A stretch of DNA of 64,000 bases. Origin: Marinobacterium jannaschii DSM 6295. GTDB lineage: Bacteria > Pseudomonadota > Gammaproteobacteria > Pseudomonadales > Balneatricaceae. Below are positions 46,155-56,671 of the stretch, piece after piece (the first letter of the stretch is position 1; the number at the start of each line of letters is the position of its first letter). Made by a program: the position numbers and the translations under genes. The stretch covers positions 1 to 64,000 of the forward strand of contig NZ_KK211066.1 in assembly GCF_000620085.1 (NCBI RefSeq). The letters run 5' to 3'. Under the pieces are notes generated by a model. The model was given only the letters and a program-made list of their open reading frames with translations, made no database searches and was not told where the DNA came from.

Positions 46155-48524
46155 TTATTCCTCGTGGTTTGCAAGGAAGAACCAGGTATCCAGCACGGAA
46201 TCCGGGTTCAGGGAGACACTGCTGATCCCCTTTTCCATCAGCCACTGTGCCAGGTCAGGATGATCAGAAGGTCCCTGACCACAGATACCGATGTATTTGT
46301 TCTGGGCCTTACAGGCATCGATTGCCATCTCCAGCAGGCGTTTTACTGCCTCGTTACGCTCGTCGAACAGGTGGGCGATAATACCGGAGTCACGGTCCAG
46401 CCCCAGTGTCAGCTGGGTCAGGTCATTGGAACCGATTGAGAAGCCGTCGAAGTATTCGAGGAACTGGTCGGCCAGAAGTGCGTTTGATGGGATCTCGCAC
46501 ATCATGATCACTTTCAGACCATTCTTACCACGCTGCAGGCCGTTGTCCGCCAGCATATCGACCACCTGTTTCGCCTCGCCGACCGTACGGACAAACGGCA
46601 CCATAATCTCGACGTTGGTCAGGCGCATCTCGTCACGCACTTTCTTCAGCGCGCGGCACTCCAGCTCGAAACAGTCACGGAAGTGATCAGAGATATAGCG
46701 GGCCGCACCACGGAAACCCAGCATCGGGTTTTCTTCATGGGGCTCAAAGGTCTCACCGCCAATCAGATGGCCATATTCGTTGGACTTAAAGTCCGACATC
46801 CGCACGATGACTTTCTTCGGATAGAAAGCGGCCGCCAGAGTCGAAATACCTTCCACCAGGCGCTCGACATAGAAGTCGACCGGGCTGTCATAGCCGGCGA
46901 TACGGCGTTCAATCGTCTTCTGCAGCTCACGATCCTGGTCATCAAAGTGGATCAGCGCCTTGGGATGGATACCGATCATACGGTTGATGATAAATTCCAG
47001 CCGCGCCAGTCCGACACCGGAGTTCGGCAATGCCTGAAAATCGAAGGCACGGTCAGGGTTGCCGACGTTCATCATAATATCGAACGGCAGTGTCGGCATG
47101 GTATCGACGTTATTGGTCTGGTGTTCGAAATCCAGCAGACCTTCATATACGTATCCGGTATCACCTTCTGCACAGGAGACGGTTACTTCCTGGCCGTGAC
47201 GCAGAAGATCGGTTGCATCTCCGCAGCCAACGATCGCAGGTATACCCAGTTCACGGGCGATAATCGCCGCATGACAGGTACGACCGCCACGGTTGGTGAT
47301 GATTGCCGAGGCTTTTTTCATCACCGGCTCCCAGTCCGGGTCTGTCATATCCGTCACCAGAACATCACCGGCTTCGACCAGATGCATCTCGTCCAGGCCG
47401 GACACCATTCTGACCGGGCCGGAGCCGATACGGTGACCAATTGAGCGTCCCTCAACCACCACATTACCGGTTTCTTTCAGGATATAGCGTTCGACAACGG
47501 TGTTCTTGCTGCGGCTTTTCACTGTCTCAGGACGCGCCTGAACAATGTAAAGGCCGCCATCATCACCGTCTTTGGCCCATTCGATATCCATCGGACGGCC
47601 ATAATGTTCTTCGATGATCAACGCCAGACGTGCCAGCTCTTCCACATCCTCATCATTAATAGAGAAGCGGTTGCGTGCGTCCATCGGCACATTAATGGTC
47701 TCAACGGCTTTACCCGCACTACCGTCGTCGGTGTAAACCATTTTCAGCGCTTTACTGCCGAGATTACGGCGCAGAATAGCCGGAGCCCCCTGACGCAGCG
47801 TTGGCTTGTAGACATAGAATTCATCAGGGTTAACAGCACCCTGAACCACCGTCTCTCCCAGGCCATAGGCGGAAGTGATGAAAACAACGTGCTGGAAGCC
47901 TGACTCGGTATCCATGGTGAACATCACACCGGCCGCACCGGTCTCACTGCGCACCATGCGCTGAATACCGGCAGACAGAGCCACTTCACTGTGCTCGAAG
48001 CCATGGTGAACACGGTAGGAGATCGCACGATCGTTATAGAGAGAGGCAAACACCTCTTTGATCGCATGCTTGATATTGTCCAGGCCGCGGATATTGAGGA
48101 AGGTTTCCTGCTGGCCGGCAAAAGATGCGTCCGGGAGATCCTCAGCGGTGGCAGAGGAACGTACAGCTACAGAGATATCCTGACCATTCGGAGCCATCTC
48201 ATCCCAGGCCTGGTCAATCGCGCTTTCCAGTTCGGGCTGGAAGGGTGCATCGATCATCCAGCCACGGATCTTCTTCCCTGATTCAGCCAGTGCAACCACG
48301 TTATCCGGGTCAAGTTGCGCCAGCTCGGCATTGATCTTCTCAGCCAGATCGTTGTAGCTAAGGAAGTCTCGAAATGCTTCGGCAGTGGTAGCAAAACCGT
48401 TGGGAACCTTAACTCCCACGCCGCTGAGCTGGCTGATCATCTCACCCAGTGAGGCATTCTTACCACCTACCTTTTCAACATCGCCCATGCCTGCCTGATC
48501 GAGGCGTAGTACGTATTCCTGCAA
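46155..48524 (-). CDS. ppsA: phosphoenolpyruvate synthase
   Basis: 789 aa. Converts pyruvate, ATP and water to PEP, AMP and phosphate in gluconeogenesis. N-terminal ATP-grasp domain ([39 protein letters not shown]), the swivelling phosphohistidine domain [20 protein letters not shown], and the C-terminal TIM barrel with [19 protein letters not shown] and [13 protein letters not shown]. The PpsA regulator PpsR is divergent, 266 bp away, which supports the call. Confidence 0.97.
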   Translation of the reverse strand: MQEYVLRLDQAGMGDVEKVGGKNASLGEMISQLSGVGVKVPNGFATTAEAFRDFLSYNDLAEKINAELAQLDPDNVVALAESGKKIRGWMIDAPFQPELESAIDQAWDEMAPNGQDISVAVRSSATAEDLPDASFAGQQETFLNIRGLDNIKHAIKEVFASLYNDRAISYRVHHGFEHSEVALSAGIQRMVRSETGAAGVMFTMDTESGFQHVVFITSAYGLGETVVQGAVNPDEFYVYKPTLRQGAPAILRRNLGSKALKMVYTDDGSAGKAVETINVPMDARNRFSINDEDVEELARLALIIEEHYGRPMDIEWAKDGDDGGLYIVQARPETVKSRSKNTVVERYILKETGNVVVEGRSIGHRIGSGPVRMVSGLDEMHLVEAGDVLVTDMTDPDWEPVMKKASAIITNRGGRTCHAAIIARELGIPAIVGCGDATDLLRHGQEVTVSCAEGDTGYVYEGLLDFEHQTNNVDTMPTLPFDIMMNVGNPDRAFDFQALPNSGVGLARLEFIINRMIGIHPKALIHFDDQDRELQKTIERRIAGYDSPVDFYVERLVEGISTLAAAFYPKKVIVRMSDFKSNEYGHLIGGETFEPHEENPMLGFRGAARYISDHFRDCFELECRALKKVRDEMRLTNVEIMVPFVRTVGEAKQVVDMLADNGLQRGKNGLKVIMMCEIPSNALLADQFLEYFDGFSIGSNDLTQLTLGLDRDSGIIAHLFDERNEAVKRLLEMAIDACKAQNKYIGICGQGPSDHPDLAQWLMEKGISSVSLNPDSVLDTWFFLANHEE

Positions 48525-48790
48525 AGCGTTATCTCCTACTCCGGCATCCGGTCATTGTCAGAAAGACTGAGGCTCGTCGGATTTAACGCGGCACCGGCAC
48601 GCGTCAAACACCTCAGGCAATCCTTATAGTGTTCAGATTGGCGATAATACTTGAGTTTCAGAAAAAAATCCTGACAAGCATCACCTCACCCACTGCATCT
48701 GGCTAAACTCATTCCGGCAGGCGTTACGCCCTCCGCTGGTGTAATATGCTGTTTTTGCCGCCACAGTCTCCATCAGATCTCTTATATTTC

Positions 48791-49609
48791 ATGAAACGTA
48801 CCGCTTATTTTATCTCCGACGGCACAGGCATCACAGCAGAAGCCCTCGGTAACAGTCTACTCGCCCAGTTCTCCGATATTAATTTCGACAAAGTCACCCT
48901 GCCCTATATCGACAGCGTGCAAAAAGCCCGCGAAACCGTCGATCAGATCAATCAGCGGGCTCTGAGCGAAGGGGCCAAGCCCCTGGTATTCGACACCATC
49001 GTGAATGAAGAGATACGGACGATACTGGCGGGATGCGAAGGACTGAAGATCGATGTGTTTTCGACCTTCCTCAAACCCATTGAAAATGAATTGGGTATCC
49101 AATCCTCGTTTTCTGTCGGCAAATCACACTCGATTGTCGAGATGGAACGTTACAAGGAACGTATCGATTCGGTTAACTTTGCACTCGATAATGACGATGG
49201 TGCCCGCACCCGGCTCTACGATCAGGCCGATATCATTCTGGTCGGCGTTTCACGCTGCGGCAAAACGCCGACCTGCCTCTACATGGCAATGCAGTTTGGT
49301 ATTCGCGCCGCCAACTACCCACTGACGGAGGAAGACCTCGACAATCACGGTCTGCCTGAGTGCCTGAATAAGCACCGGGACAAGATCTACGGTCTGACGA
49401 TCGATGCCTTCCAGCTAGCGGCAATCCGCCACGAACGCCGCCCGAACAGCCGCTATGCCTCACTGGATCAGTGCGATCAGGAAGTACGTCACGTCGAACG
49501 TATTTTCCGTCAGGAAAAGCTGCCGTTTATCAACACCACGACCTTCTCTATCGAGGAGATCTCGACCCGTATTCTGGCGGATAAGGGCCTGAAACGCAGG
49601 CTGGATTAG
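48791..49609 (+). CDS. ppsR: PpsR, phosphoenolpyruvate synthase regulatory protein (kinase/pyrophosphorylase)
   Basis: 272 aa from the ATG at 48791 ([20 protein letters not shown]); a frame open from 48746 adds an unlikely hydrophobic start. It belongs to the DUF299 family: P-loop [10 protein letters not shown], then the block [26 protein letters not shown]. It inactivates PpsA by ADP-dependent phosphorylation of a threonine and reactivates it by phosphate-dependent removal. Divergent from ppsA. A TAATAT -10-like box at 48742-48747 fits the promoter position. Confidence 0.94.
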   Translation: MKRTAYFISDGTGITAEALGNSLLAQFSDINFDKVTLPYIDSVQKARETVDQINQRALSEGAKPLVFDTIVNEEIRTILAGCEGLKIDVFSTFLKPIENELGIQSSFSVGKSHSIVEMERYKERIDSVNFALDNDDGARTRLYDQADIILVGVSRCGKTPTCLYMAMQFGIRAANYPLTEEDLDNHGLPECLNKHRDKIYGLTIDAFQLAAIRHERRPNSRYASLDQCDQEVRHVERIFRQEKLPFINTTTFSIEEISTRILADKGLKRRLD

Positions 49610-49638
49610 GTCCGGAGCGGATGTGAACGCACCCCGGA

Positions 49639-50091
49639 TCAGAACCGGGGTACGTTGTTCGGGTCAAACTCGGCTACCTTGGTCGCAAAGCTCCAGACAT
49701 AACCATCCGGATCTTTAACACTGCCCACGCGATCTCCCCAGAACATTGTTTCAGTCTGTGCAACCGACACGGCCCCGGCCTGGACTGCCCGCGCCAGCAT
49801 CATGTCGACATTCTCGCAATAGACATAGAGTCCGATCGGCGACTGCTCATCACTACTGACCGGTGCCCGCTGCTGAGAGCCAAAAGTGCCCTCCGGGGCA
49901 AACATCGCAATCAGCGTTCCCATATAACGCACTTCACCATGGACCACCGTATTCGCTTCAGAACGAAGCACCAGCCCCTCCTCAAACCCGAAGGCACGCT
50001 GGTAAAATTCCAGGGCCGCGTCACCATCTCTCACCATCAGATAGGGCGTCAGCCAATTCGCATCGGCAGGCTTCCAGTTTACGTCTGACAT
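49639..50091 (-). CDS. PhnB-like VOC-family protein
   Basis: 150 aa from the ATG at 50091, with AGGAG about ten bases upstream (a frame open to 50133 is unlikely). Blocks WLTPYLMVRDGDAALEFYQRAFG and SVKDPDGYVWSFATKV are the PhnB/glyoxalase-fold signature. Function unknown; bleomycin-resistance-like binding is only a family possibility. Confidence 0.85.
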   Translation of the reverse strand: MSDVNWKPADANWLTPYLMVRDGDAALEFYQRAFGFEEGLVLRSEANTVVHGEVRYMGTLIAMFAPEGTFGSQQRAPVSSDEQSPIGLYVYCENVDMMLARAVQAGAVSVAQTETMFWGDRVGSVKDPDGYVWSFATKVAEFDPNNVPRF

Positions 50092-50444
50092 AACAGTATT
50101 TCTCCTGGCCTTCTGAAAGGCGGTAGCATCCACCCGCGGCAGACATTATTTTTACGCTGAAAATGTGACAACCCTGACATACTTTCTATCCTCCAAGCAT
50201 TTGCAAAAAATGCCTGCAAAGCTTTACAGCAGCAGGCCTCCCGCCTCAAAAACGCTGTTCTCTGTGCGTTTGCAGCATGAACAGGGGTGCTAAATCGGTG
50301 ATTTTGAATGAAAATTAATCGCCGCGTTCAATTAGAGAAGCAATCGGGTCTTGTCTAGAATCTATAGTCGGTAACGGGCGTTATCGAAAGGACAAAAGAA
50401 TAAAAACGAGCTACAAACTCGAGAACTGAGAGGACTGGTGCAAG
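50092..50444. other. 353-bp intergenic stretch
   Basis: Contains a small hairpin GCATTT-GCAAA-AAATGC (50197-50213) and AT-rich, promoter-like sequence (TAGAAT near 50355) before the gene at 50445. Nothing else is recognised. Confidence 0.4.
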
Positions 50445-50723
50445 ATGCTAACTTATCAAGAGTGTCTGGATATGTGTGATCTGACTTCCGATGAAGTGGA
50501 TGCCATTGCCGAACACGAACATATGGATTCAATGATCGCGCTGGCGTTAGGGCAGTATCTGATAAGCCACGATGGTGAACAAAAGGTCAAGAAAATCATC
50601 ATTGATGATATCAATAAAGCACGCCGGGATGGCAATGCAGCGCACGAAGAGATGCTGAAACGAGTGCTGGAACATTTCATTGCCACCCACCCCGATCACG
50701 AAAACCATACCAGGGCCGCTTAA
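50445..50723 (+). CDS. conserved small acidic hypothetical protein
   Basis: 92 aa. The N-terminus MLTYQECLDMCDLTSDEVDA then IAEHEHMD resembles a widespread proteobacterial hypothetical family of this size. Helical, no signal or membrane segment, with a C-terminal HFIATHPDHENH. Function unknown. ATG 50445 follows GAGAGGACTGGTGCAAG. Confidence 0.75.
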   Translation: MLTYQECLDMCDLTSDEVDAIAEHEHMDSMIALALGQYLISHDGEQKVKKIIIDDINKARRDGNAAHEEMLKRVLEHFIATHPDHENHTRAA

Positions 50724-50760
50724 GGACTCTGATTATATGATATCGATTAAATCGACATTC

Positions 50761-50787
50761 AAAGTGCCGGGAATATCCCGGCACTTT
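50761..50787. repeat. perfect 12-bp hairpin after the small gene
   Basis: AAAGTGCCGGGA-ATA-TCCCGGCACTTT, a strong hairpin just past the small gene's stop and likely its terminator, with no long T-run. Confidence 0.7.
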
Positions 50788-50821
50788 ACTGTCGGCATAG
50801 CAGCATAATTGGATCGCCCAC

Positions 50822-50847
50822 AAAAAAGCCCGGTCAGAAACCGGGCA
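50822..50847 (-). terminator. etfA terminator
   Basis: Read on the minus strand GCCCGG-TTTCTGA-CCGGGC then TTTTTTG; it lies about 110 bp past the etfA stop. A further hairpin (GTCACCGGC/GCCGGTGAC, 50920-50946) sits right at the stop. Confidence 0.8.
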
Positions 50848-50954
50848 AAGACATAGCGGTGCAATTTCAGCGCATCACGAAGCCCAGGCAGTGCACCCGC
50901 CTGTAAATCAGCAATGGAGGTCACCGGCGACAGAAGGCCGGTGACTAAACCGGT

Positions 50955-51884
50955 TTAAAGCTTTTGTTCCAGTTCAGGAACAGCTTCAAACAGATCGGCA
51001 ACCAGACCGTAGTCCGCCACCTGGAAAATCGGTGCTTCTTCATCCTTGTTGATAGCAACGATAATCTTTGAGTCTTTCATACCTGCAAGGTGCTGAATTG
51101 CACCGGAGATACCCACAGCGATATAAAGATCCGGCGCGACAATCTTACCGGTCTGGCCTACCTGCATATCGTTCGGTACAAAACCGGCATCGACTGCGGC
51201 TCGGGAAGCCCCTACTGCAGCCCCCAGTTTGTCGGCAACTTTTTCCAACATACCGAAGTTTTCGCCGTTACCCATGCCCCGTCCACCCGAAATAATCACG
51301 GATGCGGAGGTCAGCTCAGGACGGTCGGACTTGGCCAGCTCTTCGCCAACAAACGCAGAAGTCTCTGCATCGTGCTGAGAGCCTATAGTTTCTACCGCAG
51401 CGGCACCGCCTTCAGCAGCAACCGGATCAAATCCGGTCGTACGCACGGTGATCACCTTGACCGCATCCAGAGATTTCACGGTTGCCATAGCGTTACCCGC
51501 ATAGATCGGGCGCACAAACGTATCCGCCGACTCTACAGCAGTGATATCGGAGATCTGAGCCACATCCAGCAGGGCAGCAACACGCGGCATAAAGTTCTTA
51601 CCGGTTGTCGTCGCAGCAGACACCACGTGGCTATAGTCTTTACCCAGTTCGGTGACCAGACGGGACAGATTCTCCGCCAGCTGATGTTCGTAAGCTGAAG
51701 CATCGGCAAGCAGGACTTTTGCAACACCTGCAACTTTTGCCGCCTGATCAGCAACAGCCTGACAGTTGCTACCCGCCACCAGCAGATGCAGTTCGTCTCC
51801 CATCTGAGCTGCTGCAGCAACCGCATTCAGCGTAGCGCCCTTCAGCTCACTGTTATCGTGTTCCGCAATTACCAGAATAGCCAT
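50955..51884 (-). CDS. etfA: electron transfer flavoprotein, alpha subunit
   Basis: 309 aa. N-terminal nucleotide-like domain ([16 protein letters not shown]), then the FAD domain with [13 protein letters not shown] and the C-terminal [19 protein letters not shown], plus [22 protein letters not shown]. It takes electrons from acyl-CoA and other dehydrogenases. Its ATG shares the A of the etfB TGA (TGATG overlap), so it is translationally coupled to etfB. Confidence 0.97.
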   Translation of the reverse strand: MAILVIAEHDNSELKGATLNAVAAAAQMGDELHLLVAGSNCQAVADQAAKVAGVAKVLLADASAYEHQLAENLSRLVTELGKDYSHVVSAATTTGKNFMPRVAALLDVAQISDITAVESADTFVRPIYAGNAMATVKSLDAVKVITVRTTGFDPVAAEGGAAAVETIGSQHDAETSAFVGEELAKSDRPELTSASVIISGGRGMGNGENFGMLEKVADKLGAAVGASRAAVDAGFVPNDMQVGQTGKIVAPDLYIAVGISGAIQHLAGMKDSKIIVAINKDEEAPIFQVADYGLVADLFEAVPELEQKL

Positions 51885-52633
51885 CAGATCACCTTCGCTT
51901 CGTTCTTCAGTTTTTCTACCAGCTCGTCGATGCTTGCCACTTTAATACCTGCCTGACGTTCAGCAGGTGGCGCCACTTTCAGCAACTGTGTATGTGCTTT
52001 CAGCTCGACACCCAGCTCTTCCGCTGTTTTTACTGCCAGTGGTTTGCGCTTGGCTTTCATGATATTCGGCAATGAAGCGTAGCGAGGCTCATTCAGACGC
52101 AGATCCGTAGTGACAATTGCCGGCAGATTCAGTGCAACGGTCTGCAGGCCACCATCAACCTCACGGGTAACCATCGCTTTTCCATCTTCCAGCTTCACTT
52201 CTGAAGCGAAAGTCCCCTGAGGCATATCGGTCAGTGCGGCGAGCATCTGACCTGTCTGGTTATTGTCAGTGTCAATCGCCTGCTTACCCAGAATAACCAG
52301 CTCAGGTTTTTCTTCGTCGATGACCTTGGCCAGCAACTTGGCGACGTTTAAGGACTCCGGCGACTCTTCTGTCTCGATATGAATGCCGCGATCAGCACCC
52401 AGCGCCAGCGCAGTACGAATCTGTTCCTGCACGGCTTTAGGACCAACGGATACAACCACTACCTCAGAGGCAGTCCCCGCTTCTTTCAGGCGTACAGCTT
52501 CTTCCACCGCAATTTCACAGAACGGATTGATTGCCATCTTGACGTTGGCAAGATCGACATCAGAGTTATCAGACTTAACACGTACTTTTACGTTGTAGTC
52601 GATCACTCGTTTAACTGTTACAAGAACCTTCAT
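51884..52633 (-). CDS. etfB: electron transfer flavoprotein, beta subunit
   Basis: 249 aa from ATG 52633 ([19 protein letters not shown]); the upstream 18 codons of open frame are not family-like. Has the AMP-binding LGADRGIHI and the recognition-loop/[13 protein letters not shown] block, and the C-terminal signature region IMKAKRKPL. Partner of EtfA, first in the etfBA operon, divergent from the ETF-quinone oxidoreductase. Confidence 0.97.
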   Translation of the reverse strand: MKVLVTVKRVIDYNVKVRVKSDNSDVDLANVKMAINPFCEIAVEEAVRLKEAGTASEVVVVSVGPKAVQEQIRTALALGADRGIHIETEESPESLNVAKLLAKVIDEEKPELVILGKQAIDTDNNQTGQMLAALTDMPQGTFASEVKLEDGKAMVTREVDGGLQTVALNLPAIVTTDLRLNEPRYASLPNIMKAKRKPLAVKTAEELGVELKAHTQLLKVAPPAERQAGIKVASIDELVEKLKNEAKVI

Positions 52634-52928
52634 TGGCAAAGACCCTACGTTTTTATGAATTTTTGTTACTGGCTTAGCACCAACCAAGTAAGCGTTTTCC
52701 CTAATAATAACGAGTCAGAAAAAATAAGCAATAACCCTAACTAACGAACAGATTAGCGATTCGCAGTATTGCCAGATAAGGGTTTTCACCTATAATCGAT
52801 CATCTCTGATACAGAGCCGCACCAGAAGTAGTCATAGCAACGCAGTCCTTTCACCAGGGCTGCACTGTCAGACGGCTCAACAATAACAGCGACATATAGA
52901 CAAGAGCGCAGAAGCTGGGGGAACGGGC
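52634..52928. promoter_or_regulatory. divergent promoter region, etfBA / ETF-QO
   Basis: 295 bp shared by two divergent fatty-acid-type electron-transfer units. It contains AT-rich segments and an inverted AACCCT / AGGGTT pair around 52735-52784. I see no clear PsrA/FadR box, although such regulators control the same genes in other gammaproteobacteria. Confidence 0.4.
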
Positions 52929-54578
52929 ATGAATCGTGAGTCCATGGAATTTGATGTAGTTATCGTAGGTGCTGGCCCTGCCGGGCTGTCCGCCGCCTGC
53001 CGCCTGATGCAACAGGCGCAGGCCGCAGAGCAGGAACTAACCGTCTGCGTCGTGGAGAAAGGCTCCGAAGTCGGAGCACATATACTCTCCGGTGCTGTGA
53101 TCGAACCACGTGCACTGGATGAGCTGTTCCCTGACTGGAAAGAGATGGGAGCGCCATTGAATACGGCGGTCACCGAAGATGAAATCTATCTGCTGAAAGA
53201 CGACACTAAGGCGACAAAGCTGCCGAATGCACTGGTTCCAAAAACCATGCACAATCATGGCAACTACATAATCAGCCTGGGCAATCTTTGCCGCTGGCTG
53301 GCAGAACAGGCCGAAGAACTGGGTGTAGAAATTTTCCCGGGCTTTGCCGCTTCTGAAGTATTGTATAACGATGATGGCAGCGTTAAGGGCATTGCGACCG
53401 GTGACATGGGCGTCTCGGAAAAAGGCGAGCCGAAAGACAGCTACATGCCTGGCATGGAACTGCACGCTAAGTACACCCTGTTTACAGAAGGCTGTCGGGG
53501 CCACCTCGGCAAGCAACTGATGAATCAGTTTGAACTGGATAAGGACGCTGATGCGCAACACTATGGCATCGGTATTAAAGAGCTCTGGGATATAGATCCT
53601 GACAAGCACCAGCCTGGCCTGGTGCTGCACGGTTCAGGCTGGCCGCTGAGTGGCAACACCAGCGGGGGCTTCTTCCTTTACCACACTGATGACAATCAGG
53701 TGGTCGCCGGACTGATCATCGACCTGAACTACGATAATCCCTACGTCAGCCCATTCGACGAATTCCAGCGCCTTAAGCACCATCCGATAATGAAACAGTA
53801 CCTGGAGGGCGGCAAGCGTGTCTCCTATGGTGCACGCGCGATTACCAAGGGCGGCTTCAATGCCCTGCCTAAGATGACCCTGCCAGGTGGCCTGTTGCTG
53901 GGCTGTGATGCCGGCACCCTGAACTTCTCCAAGATCAAAGGCACGCATACAGCGATGAAGTCAGGCATGCTGGCGGCCGAAGCCGTATTCGAAGCCATCG
54001 CGGCAGGAGACGAAGGTGGCAAGGAGCTGACCGCATTTACCGAAGCCTATAAAAGCTCATGGCTTTATGAGGAACTATATAGCAGCCGCAACTTCGGTCC
54101 GGCAATGCATAAGTTCGGCGCGATTCTCGGCGGTGCCTTCAACTACATCGACCAGAACTGGTTTGCAGGCAAACTGCCATTTACTCTGCATGACAACCAT
54201 GCAGACTACGCCCAGCTTAAGCCGGCCAGCCAGTTCCAGCCCATTGAATATCCTAAACCGGACGGCACACTGAGTTTCGATAAGCTTTCCTCGGTGTTCC
54301 TGTCGAATACCAACCACGAAGAGGATCAACCCTGCCATCTGCAGTTAAGCGATAACCAGATTCCGCTGCGGGACAACCTGCCTACCTTTGCTGAGCCCTC
54401 TCAGCGCTTCTGTCCGGCCGGTGTGTATGAGGTGGTGGAAGACGAGGACGGTAAACGCTTCCAGATCAACAGTCAGAACTGTGTCCACTGCAAAACCTGC
54501 GACATCAAAGACCCGGCACAGAATATCACCTGGATTACACCTGAAGGCGGTGGTGGTCCAAACTACCCGAATATGTAA
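52929..54578 (+). CDS. electron transfer flavoprotein-ubiquinone oxidoreductase
   Basis: 549 aa. N-terminal FAD Rossmann fold (VVIVGAGPAGLSAACRLM), second FAD block GCDAGTLNFSKIKGTHTAMKSG, an amphipathic quinone-side region, and the C-terminal 4Fe-4S cluster CVHCKTCDIKDP with the conserved end GGGGPNYPNM. Transfers electrons from ETF to ubiquinone at the inner membrane. Divergent from etfBA and terminated at 54592-54620. Confidence 0.97.
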   Translation: MNRESMEFDVVIVGAGPAGLSAACRLMQQAQAAEQELTVCVVEKGSEVGAHILSGAVIEPRALDELFPDWKEMGAPLNTAVTEDEIYLLKDDTKATKLPNALVPKTMHNHGNYIISLGNLCRWLAEQAEELGVEIFPGFAASEVLYNDDGSVKGIATGDMGVSEKGEPKDSYMPGMELHAKYTLFTEGCRGHLGKQLMNQFELDKDADAQHYGIGIKELWDIDPDKHQPGLVLHGSGWPLSGNTSGGFFLYHTDDNQVVAGLIIDLNYDNPYVSPFDEFQRLKHHPIMKQYLEGGKRVSYGARAITKGGFNALPKMTLPGGLLLGCDAGTLNFSKIKGTHTAMKSGMLAAEAVFEAIAAGDEGGKELTAFTEAYKSSWLYEELYSSRNFGPAMHKFGAILGGAFNYIDQNWFAGKLPFTLHDNHADYAQLKPASQFQPIEYPKPDGTLSFDKLSSVFLSNTNHEEDQPCHLQLSDNQIPLRDNLPTFAEPSQRFCPAGVYEVVEDEDGKRFQINSQNCVHCKTCDIKDPAQNITWITPEGGGGPNYPNM

Positions 54579-54591
54579 GATGCAGAAAACC

Positions 54592-54620
54592 AAAAGGGGT
54601 GCCGCTGGCACCCCTTTTTT
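54592..54620. terminator. terminator between ETF-QO and csgA-like gene
   Basis: AAAAGGGGTGCC-GCT-GGCACCCC followed by a T6 run. It can serve both the plus-strand ETF-QO gene and the convergent minus-strand curlin gene. Confidence 0.9.
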
Positions 54621-54637
54621 ACAGCTGATATCTGTGA

Positions 54638-55843
54638 TTACTGGGTAATAGACGTGCTGTTACCGGAACCGTACTGAGAGATGCTGTAGCTGTTGTTGCT
54701 GCTGCCCGAGGTCTGGGTAATGCTGGCAACGTTATTGGAACCATTCTGATAGATGCTGGCATAGTGGTTATAGCCAGTTTGAGAGATTGTCGCCTTGTTG
54801 TTGTAACCGTAGCTCGTTACATAGGCACGGTGACTACTGCCATTCTGAGCGATATCAATATCGGCGCGGCTTGTACCGTAAGTGTAGGCACTAGCGTAGT
54901 TATAGCTACCGTTCTGAGTCAGCGCGATATCGTTGCTATACCCCTGCATATAGACCTCAGAGGTATTCCGATAACCAGCCTGATTGACCGCCAGCTGGTT
55001 GTAGCTACCGCTTATGTAGGTAGTTGCACGGTTGTAAGAGCCGTTCTGGGTATAAGACTGGTTGTTCGCATTGTTAGAGCTGTACATATAACGGTACTCA
55101 CTCTGGTAAACGCTGTTACCCGTACCGTTCTGCTCTACAGACGCACTGTTGGCCGAACCACGCTGGTAAATAGAGGCGTTCTGGTAATTACCATCCTGCT
55201 CAATCGTTGCCGCGTTGCCGGAGCCGTTGTACTGGTAAACATTAGCACCGTTGCTGTCACCGCTCTGAGTGATAGTTACCTGGTTATATGAACCGTTAGA
55301 CTGGTTTACATAGCCACTATTGCCGTTGCCTTCCTGCTCAACAGAGATCGTACTCTCAGTCTGGGAATACTGGGAAGTAGAGACATTGTTGCTGTTACCA
55401 ATCTGACTAACTTCGACTTCCGCCTCAGTACTGCTGCCCTGAGTCGTGTATACGCCGTTACCATCGCCCAGCTGATTGATGGCAGTCAGGTTGTCGGTGC
55501 CATTGTACTGGTTGATACGCACCGTGTTGTAGTCACCTTCAGAACGGGCACTGGCTGTGCTGGACGTCTCACCGGACTGATAACCATAAGCGTTGTTACT
55601 ATCGCCGACCTGAGTCAGGTTTATGGCGTTGGTTTCAGACGTACCTACCTGAGATACGCTGGAATAGTTGTTGTTACCAGACTGATATTGGTAGGCAGAG
55701 TTTGCTGTCGCCGTCGCAGCCTGATCGATAGCAATAGTGTTGCCACTACCGGACTGAGTCTGAGAACTGGAATTCTGTGCATGAGCAGCCATACCGGAAC
55801 CAGCCAGCATAACCGCCGCAGCGATTGGAGTGAGCTTTTTCAT
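54638..55843 (-). CDS. csgA: long curlin subunit, CsgA-like amyloid
   Basis: 401 aa, about 2.7 times E. coli CsgA (151 aa). Signal peptide MKKLTPIAAAVMLAGSGMAAHA. The mature chain is made of about 34 half-repeats of about 11 residues with the Q-x-G-x-x-N-x-A pattern (for example SQTGYNHYASIYQNG), which would form a stacked beta-solenoid amyloid. E. coli CsgA has five 22-residue repeats; here about 17. It is very rich in Asn, Gln, Ser, Tyr and Gly, with long Tyr runs. Last gene of the csgEFGBA order. A secreted extracellular fibre subunit is the expected product. Confidence 0.93.
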   Translation of the reverse strand: MKKLTPIAAAVMLAGSGMAAHAQNSSSQTQSGSGNTIAIDQAATATANSAYQYQSGNNNYSSVSQVGTSETNAINLTQVGDSNNAYGYQSGETSSTASARSEGDYNTVRINQYNGTDNLTAINQLGDGNGVYTTQGSSTEAEVEVSQIGNSNNVSTSQYSQTESTISVEQEGNGNSGYVNQSNGSYNQVTITQSGDSNGANVYQYNGSGNAATIEQDGNYQNASIYQRGSANSASVEQNGTGNSVYQSEYRYMYSSNNANNQSYTQNGSYNRATTYISGSYNQLAVNQAGYRNTSEVYMQGYSNDIALTQNGSYNYASAYTYGTSRADIDIAQNGSSHRAYVTSYGYNNKATISQTGYNHYASIYQNGSNNVASITQTSGSSNNSYSISQYGSGNSTSITQ

Positions 55844-55938
55844 TGCAGCTTCCTTACATCATTGCAGGTATTTTTGGTTTTTATAGGTGTTATCGAGTAG
55901 AAACAGCCTTATTCGAACCGCCTCTCGCGCCATAACAG

Positions 55939-56418
55939 TTAATTCACTTGATTCACGTGGGTACTGATACCGATGCCACGCTGAATGATCCGGCTGTTGA
56001 GGCCGGAACCTGTCTGGGTAATGGAGGCATTATTTGAAGCGCCAAACTGGCGGATCTCTGCGCGATTATTACTGCCACGCTGAGCTATTGCGGCCTGATG
56101 ACTGGCGCCCTGCTGGGAAAGGGAGGCATCATTATCACTGCCATACTGACTGACAGTGGCAGACAGATCTGAGCCTGACTGAATGATTAAAGCGCGTTGC
56201 CCGCTTCCTGCCTGAATAAGAGCGACGACTGAGTTTTTACCACTTTGTCTGACTGCTGCCACATTCCCATTATGGGAGGCGTGAAGCAGATCTGCGGAAA
56301 ATATCTCTTCCAGCTCATTCAGGGTGTCGAGGTCTTCTGCCACTGCTATCCTGAACGGATTCGCAACCCCTGAAAGCAGAATCAAACTAAAGATTAAAAC
56401 AAGGTTACAACGCTTCAT
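55939..56418 (-). CDS. csgB: minor curlin, CsgB-like nucleator
   Basis: 159 aa. Signal peptide to about residue 27. The mature chain has about ten half-repeats of the Q-x-G-x-x-N type (VRQSGKNSVVALIQAGSG, SQYGSDNDASLSQQGA, RQFGASNNASITQTGSG) and a C-terminal half-repeat with Arg-Gly, like CsgB which nucleates CsgA at the cell surface. Precedes csgA by 95 bp on the same strand; a perfect palindrome lies in its promoter region. Confidence 0.9.
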   Translation of the reverse strand: MKRCNLVLIFSLILLSGVANPFRIAVAEDLDTLNELEEIFSADLLHASHNGNVAAVRQSGKNSVVALIQAGSGQRALIIQSGSDLSATVSQYGSDNDASLSQQGASHQAAIAQRGSNNRAEIRQFGASNNASITQTGSGLNSRIIQRGIGISTHVNQVN

Positions 56419-56512
56419 CTGTGAGAATTCCCCTTCGTAACTCCATCCCCTTTACCCCCATAAAGGCAACAGAGCGATACGAAACTACCAGCGTAATACT
56501 TATCGCAACCAT

Positions 56513-56530
56513 AATGAACGATCGTTCATT
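56513..56530. promoter_or_regulatory. 18-bp palindrome at the csgB promoter
   Basis: AATGAACGATCGTTCATT is a perfect palindrome, 95 bp upstream of the csgB start. On the minus strand a GATAAT box lies directly upstream of it (56534-56540), so the palindrome would cover the transcription start, as a repressor site. TGAACGnnCGTTCA is a TetR-family-like operator shape. A further half-site CGTTCA is at 56583-56588. Confidence 0.65.
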
Positions 56531-56671
56531 CTATTATCATTCTTACATAGCTTAGTCAGACGCTGCAACGATTTTATATTTTCGTTCAATAATCAAAACG
56601 GAGGGACATCTCTGTGCATTGGGTATTTATTCAAATGCGCAGCCAGAGCTCGAAATAAACGTAATAGCGAG

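Noticed and set aside
46683-47444. Plus-strand frame of 253 codons opposite ppsA
   Set aside because: Shadow of ppsA; no domain or signal.
52634-52928. PsrA-type operator in the etf divergent region
   Set aside because: I looked for GAAAC-N4-GTTTC-like sites and did not find one.
54638-55780. Repetitive DNA in the curlin gene that could look like a tandem array or CRISPR
   Set aside because: Repeats are protein-level half-repeats of variable DNA sequence, without constant direct repeats or unique spacers.
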